Of a stretch of DNA of 37,009 nt, positions 16,228 to 25,398 are shown piece by piece. Each line of letters begins with the position of its first letter. The first letter of the stretch is position 1. The translations under genes were made by a program, and so were the position numbers. Below the pieces are notes generated by a model, which worked only from the letters and a program-made list of their open reading frames with translations, did no database searches and was not told the DNA's origin. Source of the stretch: Bacteroidota bacterium (lineage in GTDB: Bacteria > Bacteroidota > Bacteroidia > Bacteroidales > GCA-2748055); NCBI GenBank assembly GCA_002748055.1, contig PDRI01000030.1:1-37009 (forward strand), read 5' to 3'.

Positions 16228-17465
16228 GGCTCTCCCTTTATATCGCACGCCGCTATCTCTTTGGTAAAAAGTCGCGGAATGCAATCAATATTATTTCCGG
16301 CATTGCGGCCGGCGGGGTCACTGTGGGCACCATGGCACTGGTCATTGTCCTTTCGGTGTTCAATGGCTTCGACCAGGTGGTCAAATCGCTCTTCAGTACC
16401 TTCGACCCGGAAATCAAAATCTCGGCTACTGAAGGCAAGACCTTCTCGCCCGCAAAAGAAACCCTGAAAGCGATTGAAGCCCTTGATGGCGTAAGTGCTG
16501 TATCAGAAGTTCTGGAAGAGAATGTACTGCTGGTCTATGGCGAAAAGCAACATATTGCCACCATCAAAGGCGTGGATGATCATTTCACTGAAGTCAGTGG
16601 CATCGATTCCATGGTCTACGAAGGGGTTTTTAAACTAAAAGACCCTACCCGGCCTTATGCAGTGGTCGGACAAGGTGTGGCCTACAGCCTAAAGATCGGA
16701 TTGCATTTCGTGGATCCGCTGTTTGTTTACACCATAGACCGCAAGTCGAAGATCAACATGGCCCAACCCGAAGAAGCCATCCGCCGAGATTTCATTTACC
16801 CCAAAGGGTTTTTTGCCATTGAGCAGGACTTCGACAGTCGCTACGTCATTGTGCCCCTGTCCTTTGCCCGCGATTTGCTGGACTATCCCGGTGCAGTCTC
16901 CTTCCTGGAACTCAAACTTGAGCCTTCCGCAGACCTGGAGACTGTCCAAAGAGACATTGCCAAATTACTGGGACCCGGATTCAGCGTAAAGAACCGCCAG
17001 GAGCAAAATGAGCTCTTTTACCGGGTCATGAAATCGGAGAAGTGGGCCATCTTTCTGATCCTTACCTTTATTCTGATTATTGCTTCATTCAATATCATCG
17101 GCTCGCTTTCGATGCTCATCATCGATAAAAAAGACGACATCCTGACACTTCGCAATATGGGAGCCACGAAAAGGCTCATCGAACGCATTTTTCTCATCGA
17201 AGGCTGGCTTATTTCCGTATTGGGGAGCATGCTTGGGCTGGTCCTGGGAACCGGTATAGCCTGGCTACAGCAACGCTTCGGTTTCATCCGCCTGGCGGGC
17301 AACGGTTCCTTTGTAATAGACGCCTATCCCGTTCAAATTGAAGGACTTGATATTCTGTTAATTGGGCTTACGGTAAACCTGATCGGACTACTGGCCGCCA
17401 GGTATCCCGTACATCACATTACCGGTAAATACCTCAAATCCCTTGAGTCAGACGGGATTGTTTAA
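16224..17465 (+). CDS. LolC/LolE-type ABC transporter permease
   Basis: 413 aa from a GTG that overlaps the previous stop. The N-terminus LYIARRYLFGKKSRNAINIISGIAAGGVTVGTMALVIVLSVFNGF is the LolC/E signature, with the first membrane helix at about 19-41. A large periplasmic domain follows (about 45-265) and three helices of an FtsX domain lie at about 270-300, 325-345 and 370-395 (LRNMGATKRLIERIF loop between). Such permeases release outer-membrane lipoproteins from the inner membrane to the carrier LolA. A matching LolD-type ATPase is encoded 17 kb away at 34611-35261, not next to it. Whether the two form one complex cannot be shown here. Confidence 0.9.
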   Translation: MRLSLYIARRYLFGKKSRNAINIISGIAAGGVTVGTMALVIVLSVFNGFDQVVKSLFSTFDPEIKISATEGKTFSPAKETLKAIEALDGVSAVSEVLEENVLLVYGEKQHIATIKGVDDHFTEVSGIDSMVYEGVFKLKDPTRPYAVVGQGVAYSLKIGLHFVDPLFVYTIDRKSKINMAQPEEAIRRDFIYPKGFFAIEQDFDSRYVIVPLSFARDLLDYPGAVSFLELKLEPSADLETVQRDIAKLLGPGFSVKNRQEQNELFYRVMKSEKWAIFLILTFILIIASFNIIGSLSMLIIDKKDDILTLRNMGATKRLIERIFLIEGWLISVLGSMLGLVLGTGIAWLQQRFGFIRLAGNGSFVIDAYPVQIEGLDILLIGLTVNLIGLLAARYPVHHITGKYLKSLESDGIV

Positions 17466-17585
17466 AACTTTGTGCATCACCAATGTGCAGATACGCTATT
17501 TTTACGGTGGTCTGTGCCCAAACAGTGTTTGAGCCTGCAATCAACAGCAGGTGAAGACTGTGTTTTAGATATCAGCAATACGGAT

Positions 17586-20500
17586 ATGGAGCGATACAGA
17601 AAATTGATTTTCACCATTGGCATGGTTTTCATCACGATGGGTATGCTCGGTGCCCAGGACGTCATTATCACGAGTGTATCATCCACTCCGGTATCCTGTG
17701 GAAATGGCAATGATGGCACCATTACAGTAAACGTATCGGGAGGCATCGGAGCCTATACCTTTCTGCTGGTCAAAGGTGCCGTGCCGGTCGAGAGTAGTGG
17801 GGCCATTGCTTCTCCCAGCTTTACATTTACGGGGCACAGCAAGTACAGCAACTACATTGTGATCGTTTCGGACAGCGATCCGGGTACTGCCGATGGCTTC
17901 ACCTTTGCCACCATAGACGGGGCAGAACCCATGAAAGTGGAGAGCCACTCGTCCACGGATATCAGCTGTAACAATCTAAACGACGGAACCATAACGGTGA
18001 GTGCCTCCGGAGAGAAGGGAAATTATGTTTTCGATCTGAACGGACCGCTTAGCCAAAGCAATGGAAGCGGAGTTTTCACAGGACTTCCAGAGGGGAATTA
18101 TGTCGTTACTGTGAGGGATGCCGACGGCTGTCCCTCGACCGATAACACCCCAGTGCTCAACATCACCAACCCGCCTGCAATCAGCATCACCATAGATAAC
18201 AGCAGCAATGTGGACTGCTATGGCGAGAACACAGCCAGCATCTCCATCACACCCGCCGGAGGTTCCCCTTCCGCAAGCGGCACAGGTTATAGCTATGCCT
18301 GGACAGGGCCCAATGGCTTCAGTTCGGGCAACGAAGACATTGCCAACCTGGAAGCAGGCAGTTATAGTGTTACCGTTTACGATGCTAAACTTTGCGCCGA
18401 AACAGCAGGGCCGATCAACATCACTCAGCAGCCCGAACTAACGGTCAGCTTGATATCCAGTAGTGACGCCAGCTGCCATGGAAGCAATGACGGTACAGCA
18501 TCGATTACTCCGGGTGGAGGGGCCGGGAACTATTCCTATTCCTGGGATGGACAACTGACCGGACTGATTTGCACGGATGAGGACCCCGTGAATCTGCTGG
18601 CCGACGTTTACGACCTGACCATTTTCGACGGGCTCGGCTGCGAACGAACCTTCCCGTCCTTCGTGACCATCGACGAACCCGAGGGAATGACGGTGGCCAT
18701 CGATTCACATAGTCCTGTTTCCTGTAATGGTGGCAATGATGGCAGCGCTGAAATCACTGTTACGGGAGGCACCGGACCCCTTAGCTTTAGCTGGAGCGGA
18801 CAGGGATCGGGATTCAGTTCCACAGATGAAGATCCGAATTCAATGCCCGCAGACAGCTACGACCTGGAGATCACCGATGCGAATGGCTGCAACCAGAGCT
18901 TCACCAGCTTTGTTACCATTACCGAACCCACCGCTGTTTCTGTTGTCCTGAATAGCACCAGCAATATTAGCTGTCACGGCGAGAACACAGGCCGTGCATC
19001 GATTACCGTCAGCGGTGGCAGCACGCCTTATAGCTTTAACTGGACCGGTAAAAACACCGGAGCCATCTCCACCGCAGAGGACCCGGTTGATCTGCTGGCA
19101 GATACCTACGAATTGACAATCACAGACAACAATGGTTGCATCTATTTCTATGACGATTTTCTCACCCTCACCGAACCAGCCGATATCAGTGTTAGCATCG
19201 ACCAGCTTGTCGATGTGAATTGCAATGGTGAAGCCACCGGGGCTATTGCAATCTTGGTCAGCGGCGGCACGCCGAATTACAGTTTTGCCTGGACAGGACC
19301 AGATGGTTTCAGCGCCAGTACCAAAGATTTATCTGGTCTTAAGGCCGGGGAATACAGCCTCAGCATTACCGATGCCAACGGATGCGAAAAGAGCTTCCTG
19401 AACCTGGCAACCATCCAACAAAACACGGCCATTTCGGCAAGCTTTAGTTTAAACCATCTCAGCTGCAACGGAGGTTCCGATGGAGCCATTGATATCACCC
19501 CCTCTGGTGGCACCCCGGACTATAGCTACAGTTGGACGGGTCCCAATAATTTCAGTTCGACAGACGAGGACATCAGCGGACTGCTTGCCGGCAGCTATAC
19601 CCTAACCATCACCGACGCCCTGAACTGTTCGCAAAGTATGCCTGCACAGGAACTGACAGAACCTGCGGGACTCACCGTGACGGCTACAACAAGCCATATC
19701 GATTGCTTTGGTGCAAACAACGGCCATATCGATCTGGATGTCAGTGGCGGATCACCCCCCTATAGCTTTGCCTGGACAGGCCCATCGGGTTTCACTTCTG
19801 CAAGCGAAGACATCTCGGGACTTGCACCAGGCAGCTACAGCATTGATATCACCGACAGCAATGGCTGCAGCAAGAGCTATCCCGACATTGCCACCATCAA
19901 TGAATCGCCAGAGATTAAAGTCCTGTCCACAGCCAGCAATATCAGCTGCGGCGGACTCACCGACGGGACCATCGACATTGCAGTCAGTGGAGGAACAGGC
20001 AGCTACAGCTTTGCCTGGAGCGGACCATCGGGTTTCACGGCCACCACTGAAGACATCTCCGGACTTTCGGCAGGCAGTTACAGCCTCGAAGTAAGCGACG
20101 GAAATGGATGTATGCGCAGCTTCCCCAACATCGAAACCATTGTCGAACCTTCAATTATCAGTGCTGCCTACCTGTCTCATACCGATGTGCTGTGCAAGGG
20201 AGAAAGCACCGGATCCATCCAAGTAGATGTCAGCGGTGGTGTACCACCCTACCTTTTCAACTGGACTATTGATGGTGGAGGAAGGGTATCTACGGATGAA
20301 GACCCAGGCAACCTGGCTGCAGGCACTTATTCGCTGGAAGTAAGCGATGCGAATGGCTGTAACATAGTCTTCCCCAATTTGGCGACCATTAGCGAACCTC
20401 CCGAACTGATTTCAACCCTTTCAGCCAATGACCTGATTTGTTATGGAGACAACAACGGGGAAATCAGCATCAGCACAACGGGAGGGACCGGCCCCTACGA

Positions 20501-23500
20501 ATACTCACGTGTAGGAAATATCGATCCGGGCTACCAGAGCTCATCAACCTTCAGCGGACTCGGACCCGGTCTCTACAACATCTGGACCCGCGATGCCAAT
20601 CGCTGTGTGGTCCTGGATACCATTAGCATTCAGGAACCGGAAGAGATTCAGATTGTGGGAGAAACCAAGAGCGGACAAAATCTTTGTTATGGCGACTCCT
20701 CGGGACAGATCTCGATTGACGAGGTGACCGGAGGCATGCCTCCCTATGTCTATTCCATTGACGGAGGCAGCACCTTCCATACCAGCCCCCTGTTTACAAA
20801 CCTGCCTGCAGGCAACTACCAGACGATCGTCAGGGATGCCAATGGCTGCGCCTCATCCGGAAATCTGAATGTCATCACCCAACCCGCAGATATTCAAATC
20901 GATTCGTACGGACAAGTCGATATCAGCAGTTGCTACGATGCCCGGGAAGGACGTATTCTGATCACCGCCTCCGGAGGAAACGGAATCATCACCTATACCC
21001 TGAATGATACGCTTAACTCGACTATCGGCGACTTCCAGTTGCTGCCGGTGGGCAATCATACGATTCGGATGGAGGACGAAAACCGCTGTACGAAGGACAC
21101 CAGCGTGGTACTGACTGCGCCCCCGCCCATCGTTGTCAACAGCCTCACGATTGCCCATGTGAGTGGATGCAACGGCGATACCAACGGCAGCATCGACATT
21201 AGCGGGACGGGAGGCAGTGGAGGCATCAGCTATGCCATTAACGGGGGGGGGCTGCAGGCAGGAGGACTCTTCAACAACCTTGGTGCAGGAAATTACACCC
21301 TGAGCCTGGTGGATACGAAAGGCTGCAGTTTCGACAGTACGGTGGAAATCACCGAGCCCGGCCCCATCCTCATCACCGCCGAAAACAAGACTGAAATCAG
21401 CTGTGCAGGTGCAGCTAACGGACAAATTGAGATGATTGTATCGGGAGGTACTGCTCCACTGAACTACAGCCTGAATCCGGGAGCCATCAGCAATACCAGC
21501 GGTGTATTTACCATGCTTGCTCCCGGTACTTACACAGTAAGTGTGAATGATGCCGAAGGCTGTGGCCCCATTGTCTCGGGCAACCTGGTTTTTGTCGATC
21601 CGCCGGTGTTCAGCCTCGATTCGGTTAAGGATCGCAATATCTCATGCAACGGAGCCGCTGATGCTTCCATCGGAATCTTTGCTTCGGGTGGCGTAAGGCC
21701 TTATTCCTATTCGGTCGATAACCGGGTCAGCTGGTCGGCTGACAGCCTCTTTACAGGCCTGGATGCAGGCAGCTACGAAGCCTGGGTGCGGGATGCCAAT
21801 GGCTGTGTAATCTATGCCGGCGCCTTTAACATGAGTGACCCGGCGGCCCTCATTCTGGATGCCACAAGCACCGACATCACTCCCTGTGCCGGTGATGCAA
21901 ATGGGGTAATTGAGGCCCAGGGCAGTGGCGGTACCGGCGCTGTTGAGTATTCGATCGACGGACTGCTATTCCAGACAGAGATTCGCTTCGAGGGCCTCTC
22001 CGCAGGGGACTACACCCTCCATGCCAGGGATGCTGAAGGCTGCCTGGCCACCAAAGCGATCACCTTATCTGAGCCCGAGCCGGTTAGCGCAAGCATTGCC
22101 AAAACCGACGCCATCAATGGCAATCTTGGGACCATCACCATCTCCAATGCCACAGGGGGCACAGGCCCATACGAATTCAGCATTGATGGCAGCGGAGGAA
22201 CTTTCAGCAGCGAAACCTTTTACGATGCACTTTCCGCAGGCAGCTACAACGTAGTGGTCCGGGATGCCAATGCTTGCCTCTATGAAGAAACCGTGAACAT
22301 TCTCGACACGCCGCCCCTGGACATCGACCTGAACATCGTGCATCTGAGTTGCAACGGGACCGACGATGGTTCCATCGAGTTTATTCCCCTCAATGCCGCA
22401 GGTGCGGTAGAGTATTCGATCGACAGCGGACAGAACCTGGTAACGAATCCACTCTTCGAAAAGCTCCCGGGTGATTCTCTTTACCACCTGTTTGCAAGAG
22501 ATTCTGAAGGAAAGGAATACCGTGATACCATCACCATCCAGGAACCCGAAGCCATGGAGATCGCCAGCAACATTTCTCCGGCCACCTGTAATTCCTTTAG
22601 CGCGACTGGAAGTATAGACATCACTGTAACTGGCGGTACAGGGGGCTACAGCTTCTCCTGGTCAGATGGAAACAGCGATGAGGATCGGACAGCCCTCCTG
22701 GCAGGAAGCTACACCCTTGAAGTGACCGATGCCAATGAATGCTCCGAAACAGCCAGTTTTGAAGTAAGCAGTCTGATTACGGTGGAAGCCAATGCCGGTG
22801 CCGACACTGCTGTTTGCGAAGGAACCAGCTTCCAGCTCCACGGACTGGGCGGACATTCACCCTCCTGGGAACCTTCAAACCTGCTCTCCGATGCAGGGGT
22901 GGCCGATCCGGTGGTTTCCGGCCTCAGTGAAACCACCACGTTCATCTACACCATTACAGAAGAAAACAGTGGACACAACTGTAGCGACAGTGATACCCTT
23001 ACAGTGACTCTTCTTCCAAAAGTGGAAATGTCCATTACCCCCGACACCCTTGTGTTCCAGGGCGAATCCCTGCAACTGATGGTCGGTGGAGGGCCATTCA
23101 CCAGCTATCGCTGGGAACCAGGCACCTGGCTGAACGATGCCTCGATTGCCAATCCCCTCAGTACGCCAATCGACCCGATACGCTATACCGTATATGTTGT
23201 GAATGAATACGGCTGTGAACAGAGCGACTCGGTCTTTGTAGACCTTCTGCTCGAACTCACGGTGTACAATGTCTTTACGCCGAATAACGATTCACAAAAC
23301 GACTATTTTGAAATCGACCATGCAGAACTCTTCCCCGAGATGCTGGTTGAGGTTTACAATCGCTGGGGCCGTTTGCTGTTTTCGACCAAGGGCTATGGCG
23401 ATGATAATCGCTGGGACGGCACATCGGGAGGCAAAGATGTGCCGGTAGGTACCTATTATTACATTATCGTTCCTTACAGTGGAGCAAAAGCCATCACCGG

Positions 23501-23522
23501 GAACGTAACGATCATACGCTAG
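17586..23522 (+). CDS. Giant SprB-repeat protein with type IX secretion C-terminal domain
   Basis: 1978 aa. The frame is open from a GTG at 17472, but the ATG at 17586 begins a typical signal peptide (MERYRK, then a hydrophobic core ending GMLGAQ about residue 24), so it is taken as the start. Residues about 25-1710 contain about 21 SprB-like repeats of 70-85 aa, most with a Cys-x-Gly...Gly opening and a DANGC-type end. Two Ig/PKD-like segments follow (about 1715-1890). The last 86 residues (from about 1893) are the gliding-motility C-terminal (CHU_C) domain: VFTPNNDSQNDYFEI, VYNRWGRLLF, WDGTSGGKDVPVGTYYY, ITGNVTIIR. Type B domains of this kind direct export by the type IX system and surface attachment. 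PorP/SprF follows one base later. Probably an adhesin or gliding-associated filament; ligand unknown. Confidence 0.93.
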   Translation: MERYRKLIFTIGMVFITMGMLGAQDVIITSVSSTPVSCGNGNDGTITVNVSGGIGAYTFLLVKGAVPVESSGAIASPSFTFTGHSKYSNYIVIVSDSDPGTADGFTFATIDGAEPMKVESHSSTDISCNNLNDGTITVSASGEKGNYVFDLNGPLSQSNGSGVFTGLPEGNYVVTVRDADGCPSTDNTPVLNITNPPAISITIDNSSNVDCYGENTASISITPAGGSPSASGTGYSYAWTGPNGFSSGNEDIANLEAGSYSVTVYDAKLCAETAGPINITQQPELTVSLISSSDASCHGSNDGTASITPGGGAGNYSYSWDGQLTGLICTDEDPVNLLADVYDLTIFDGLGCERTFPSFVTIDEPEGMTVAIDSHSPVSCNGGNDGSAEITVTGGTGPLSFSWSGQGSGFSSTDEDPNSMPADSYDLEITDANGCNQSFTSFVTITEPTAVSVVLNSTSNISCHGENTGRASITVSGGSTPYSFNWTGKNTGAISTAEDPVDLLADTYELTITDNNGCIYFYDDFLTLTEPADISVSIDQLVDVNCNGEATGAIAILVSGGTPNYSFAWTGPDGFSASTKDLSGLKAGEYSLSITDANGCEKSFLNLATIQQNTAISASFSLNHLSCNGGSDGAIDITPSGGTPDYSYSWTGPNNFSSTDEDISGLLAGSYTLTITDALNCSQSMPAQELTEPAGLTVTATTSHIDCFGANNGHIDLDVSGGSPPYSFAWTGPSGFTSASEDISGLAPGSYSIDITDSNGCSKSYPDIATINESPEIKVLSTASNISCGGLTDGTIDIAVSGGTGSYSFAWSGPSGFTATTEDISGLSAGSYSLEVSDGNGCMRSFPNIETIVEPSIISAAYLSHTDVLCKGESTGSIQVDVSGGVPPYLFNWTIDGGGRVSTDEDPGNLAAGTYSLEVSDANGCNIVFPNLATISEPPELISTLSANDLICYGDNNGEISISTTGGTGPYEYSRVGNIDPGYQSSSTFSGLGPGLYNIWTRDANRCVVLDTISIQEPEEIQIVGETKSGQNLCYGDSSGQISIDEVTGGMPPYVYSIDGGSTFHTSPLFTNLPAGNYQTIVRDANGCASSGNLNVITQPADIQIDSYGQVDISSCYDAREGRILITASGGNGIITYTLNDTLNSTIGDFQLLPVGNHTIRMEDENRCTKDTSVVLTAPPPIVVNSLTIAHVSGCNGDTNGSIDISGTGGSGGISYAINGGGLQAGGLFNNLGAGNYTLSLVDTKGCSFDSTVEITEPGPILITAENKTEISCAGAANGQIEMIVSGGTAPLNYSLNPGAISNTSGVFTMLAPGTYTVSVNDAEGCGPIVSGNLVFVDPPVFSLDSVKDRNISCNGAADASIGIFASGGVRPYSYSVDNRVSWSADSLFTGLDAGSYEAWVRDANGCVIYAGAFNMSDPAALILDATSTDITPCAGDANGVIEAQGSGGTGAVEYSIDGLLFQTEIRFEGLSAGDYTLHARDAEGCLATKAITLSEPEPVSASIAKTDAINGNLGTITISNATGGTGPYEFSIDGSGGTFSSETFYDALSAGSYNVVVRDANACLYEETVNILDTPPLDIDLNIVHLSCNGTDDGSIEFIPLNAAGAVEYSIDSGQNLVTNPLFEKLPGDSLYHLFARDSEGKEYRDTITIQEPEAMEIASNISPATCNSFSATGSIDITVTGGTGGYSFSWSDGNSDEDRTALLAGSYTLEVTDANECSETASFEVSSLITVEANAGADTAVCEGTSFQLHGLGGHSPSWEPSNLLSDAGVADPVVSGLSETTTFIYTITEENSGHNCSDSDTLTVTLLPKVEMSITPDTLVFQGESLQLMVGGGPFTSYRWEPGTWLNDASIANPLSTPIDPIRYTVYVVNEYGCEQSDSVFVDLLLELTVYNVFTPNNDSQNDYFEIDHAELFPEMLVEVYNRWGRLLFSTKGYGDDNRWDGTSGGKDVPVGTYYYIIVPYSGAKAITGNVTIIR
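17686..22770 (+). repeat. SprB-like coding repeat array (about 21 units)
   Basis: Amino-acid repeats of about 70-85 residues within the giant protein. Typical unit: a strand with S-C-x-G-x-x-x-G-x-I-x-I-x-x-x-G-G, a central YSFAWTGP..F or YSIDGG..F segment, L-x-A-G-x-Y-x-L-x-I-x-D-x-x-G-C, then a T-I-x-E-P end. Units 3-11 and the last one use the Trp-containing version (SWTGP/AWSGP); units 12-20 mostly use the YSIDGG..F...F..L version. The boundary values are approximate. The DNA keeps short matches such as gatgccaatggctg around the DANGC segments, but units are diverged at DNA level. Confidence 0.85.
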
Positions 23523-23523
23523 C

Positions 23524-24420
23524 ATGAAAAAAGTCGCCTGTCTGATATTGTTCCTCGCAATCGCCCTTCTCCCCAAGCTGAAGGGACAGCAGATGCCGCA
23601 CTATACACAGTATATGTTCAACGATTTCGTGATCAACCCTGCCATTGCAGGTACGCACGATTACTACCAGATCAGGACCAATCACCGCTTTCAGTGGGTG
23701 GGCTTGCTCGATCCCCCAATGACCAACTCCATCGCCTTCTACGGGCCCCATGCAAACATGAACATGGGCTACGGAGGCTATGTTTACAACGATGTGACCG
23801 GCCCAACGAGCCGGACCGGTTTAACGGGGTCCTACGCTTATAACATTGCTGTCAGCGGCAGCATGCGCCTATCAATGGGGCTCTCGGCAAGCGTGATGCA
23901 GTTTCGCATCGACGGTACGCAACTCAATCCAAAAGATGTCTCCGATCCGGCTCTGCTACACATGGTTTCAACAAGCTATCTGCCCGATGCCGGAGTCGGC
24001 TTCTATCTCTACGATGAGAACTTCTATGTGGGTCTGTCGATCGCCCAGTTGCTGAATAACAGCATCGAGATCTTTGATAACAAGAACGGCCTGAACCGAC
24101 TCAAGACTCATATCAACCTGACGGGTGGATACCGCTATCAGCTGAACAGCGATCTGATGCTGGAACCCTCTGTGATGATTAAGGGCAGCCTGCCCAGGGA
24201 ACTCAGCTTCGATATTACAGCCCGGGCCGAGTGGAAAAGGATGTTCTGGGGAGCCCTGGCCTATCGCCACAAGGAATCGGTGGGCGTACTCATTGGTTAC
24301 AACTTCGAGAACATGCTGCTTTTTGGCTATGCCTACGACATCGGGACTTCCAGCCTTCGGAAATACAATACCGGAACCCACGAGATTGTGATTGGCTATC
24401 GCTTCAACGATATAAAGTAA
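23524..24420 (+). CDS. PorP/SprF-family type IX secretion outer-membrane protein
   Basis: 298 aa. Signal peptide about residues 1-21 (KKVACLILFLAIALLPKLKG), then the family hallmark QQMPHYTQYMFNDFVINPA immediately after the cleavage site and a series of amphipathic beta-strands with aromatic ends up to the C-terminal IVIGYRF. PorP/SprF proteins are outer-membrane beta-barrels that pair with CHU_C-type secreted substrates; SprF is needed for export of SprB in Flavobacterium. Starting one base after the stop of the giant SprB-like gene, it is very probably that protein's dedicated partner. No other core T9SS genes (porK-N, sov) are in the window. Confidence 0.93.
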   Translation: MKKVACLILFLAIALLPKLKGQQMPHYTQYMFNDFVINPAIAGTHDYYQIRTNHRFQWVGLLDPPMTNSIAFYGPHANMNMGYGGYVYNDVTGPTSRTGLTGSYAYNIAVSGSMRLSMGLSASVMQFRIDGTQLNPKDVSDPALLHMVSTSYLPDAGVGFYLYDENFYVGLSIAQLLNNSIEIFDNKNGLNRLKTHINLTGGYRYQLNSDLMLEPSVMIKGSLPRELSFDITARAEWKRMFWGALAYRHKESVGVLIGYNFENMLLFGYAYDIGTSSLRKYNTGTHEIVIGYRFNDIK

Positions 24421-24429
24421 AGGCCCGTC

Positions 24430-24789
24430 ATGAAACAAATTACAAGCCTGCTGGCAGTCCTGCTGGTTTTGCTGGCTTCGTGTTCAAATGAACCCGAGGT
24501 TACAGGGGATGCTTTTGTTCCCAGAGAGGTCTTTATTGATGTGCTGGTCGATATTCACCTGGTCGACGGCATTACCCAGGAACGCATGTTTTACAGGCGT
24601 TACAAGGATGTCGACAGCATTGATGTACTGAGTCCGATTTTCGATAAACACGGCATCGATGCAGCATCATTCGACACCACGATGTATGCCTATAGCCGTT
24701 ACCCGGAACTGTATGACCAAATCTACAACGAGGTACTCATGAAGCTCAACATGATGCTGGACGAACTCGATAACAGCCCGGAGAAATAA
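24430..24789 (+). CDS. DUF4296-family lipoprotein
   Basis: 119 aa. Lipoprotein signal peptide with the lipobox LLASC (Cys at about residue 18), followed by SNEPEVTGDAFVPREVFIDVLVDIHLVDG. The 'V....F..VL.DIHL.....' pattern and the later YSRYPELYDQIYNEVLMKLN are the DUF4296 landmarks. The family is restricted to Bacteroidota and its function is not established. It starts nine bases after the PorP stop, so it belongs to the same operon and might help the secretion locus, but there is no direct evidence. Its stop codon (24787-24789) directly abuts the stop codon of the opposite gene. Confidence 0.85.
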   Translation: MKQITSLLAVLLVLLASCSNEPEVTGDAFVPREVFIDVLVDIHLVDGITQERMFYRRYKDVDSIDVLSPIFDKHGIDAASFDTTMYAYSRYPELYDQIYNEVLMKLNMMLDELDNSPEK

Positions 24790-25395
24790 TCAATACAACA
24801 ACATAACCAACAGGGCTGTTGCCAGGCCAAGGAAGTATGCCGGAATCAGACCCGATGGCCTCGCTCGTGCAAGCACAAGTGTAGCCGAACCTGAAAGCCC
24901 CGAGGCCGCGAATAAACAGAGCAGAATACCCTGGGCCAAAACACCATATCTGAAGGCCAGGGCAAGCACCATCCCGGTCATTGTACCCAGGCCCATTAAC
25001 CGGGCGTTCATCTGCCAGCGAATACTCAGCAGCACATACAGTATCAGGGAAAAGTTTACGGCCAGTACCCAGGCATGGATCACAGGGCTCAGGGGTAAAC
25101 GGCGAAAGTAAATCCAGGTCATTACAAAAAGGACCAGAACCATAAAGCGGGCCAGTTTTGACGGCCCGCCCCCCTCTTCCTCCTGGAGGATCTTACGAAA
25201 ATGCATAATGGGAAGCATCAGAAGAGGAAAAACCAGGGTGCCCAGTGCAATGATGATCAGCAAAGCCTTTTTCACGGCCGGGTCGAGCAGAGAAACATAG
25301 CTCCCCGAATGGAGCAGAATAAACAAGCCCAGGGTGGGCATCAGCAGGGGATGAAAAAGGGCATTGATTGCCCTGGCAGGAAGCTTGAATTTCAT
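24790..25395 (-). CDS. Polytopic inner-membrane protein of unknown function
   Basis: 201 aa with about five or six hydrophobic segments, a short amphipathic N-terminus (KFKLPARAINALFHPLLMPTLGL) and a C-terminal LIPAYFLGLATALLVMLLY. I recognise no catalytic motif. Proteins of this kind often sit beside rpoN in Bacteroidota and are sometimes loosely labelled PAP2-like, but the phosphatase signature (KxxxxxxRP, PSGH, SRxxxxxHxxxD) is not present, so I do not assign that activity. The start is three bases after rpoN ends, so it looks co-transcribed with rpoN and asnS. Confidence 0.7.
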   Translation of the reverse strand: MKFKLPARAINALFHPLLMPTLGLFILLHSGSYVSLLDPAVKKALLIIIALGTLVFPLLMLPIMHFRKILQEEEGGGPSKLARFMVLVLFVMTWIYFRRLPLSPVIHAWVLAVNFSLILYVLLSIRWQMNARLMGLGTMTGMVLALAFRYGVLAQGILLCLFAASGLSGSATLVLARARPSGLIPAYFLGLATALLVMLLY

Positions 25396-25398
25396 AGG

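Noticed and set aside
15412..16284. 290-codon minus-strand open frame under the methyltransferase
   Set aside because: Antisense shadow; the plus-strand frame has clear SAM-binding motifs.
17472..17585. Upstream extension of the giant SprB-like protein (GTG at 17472)
   Set aside because: The added 38 residues contain no signal features, whereas the ATG at 17586 begins a clear signal peptide.
24790..25395. PAP2-type phosphatase call for the membrane protein next to rpoN
   Set aside because: The three-part phosphatase signature is absent, so only an unknown membrane protein is reported.
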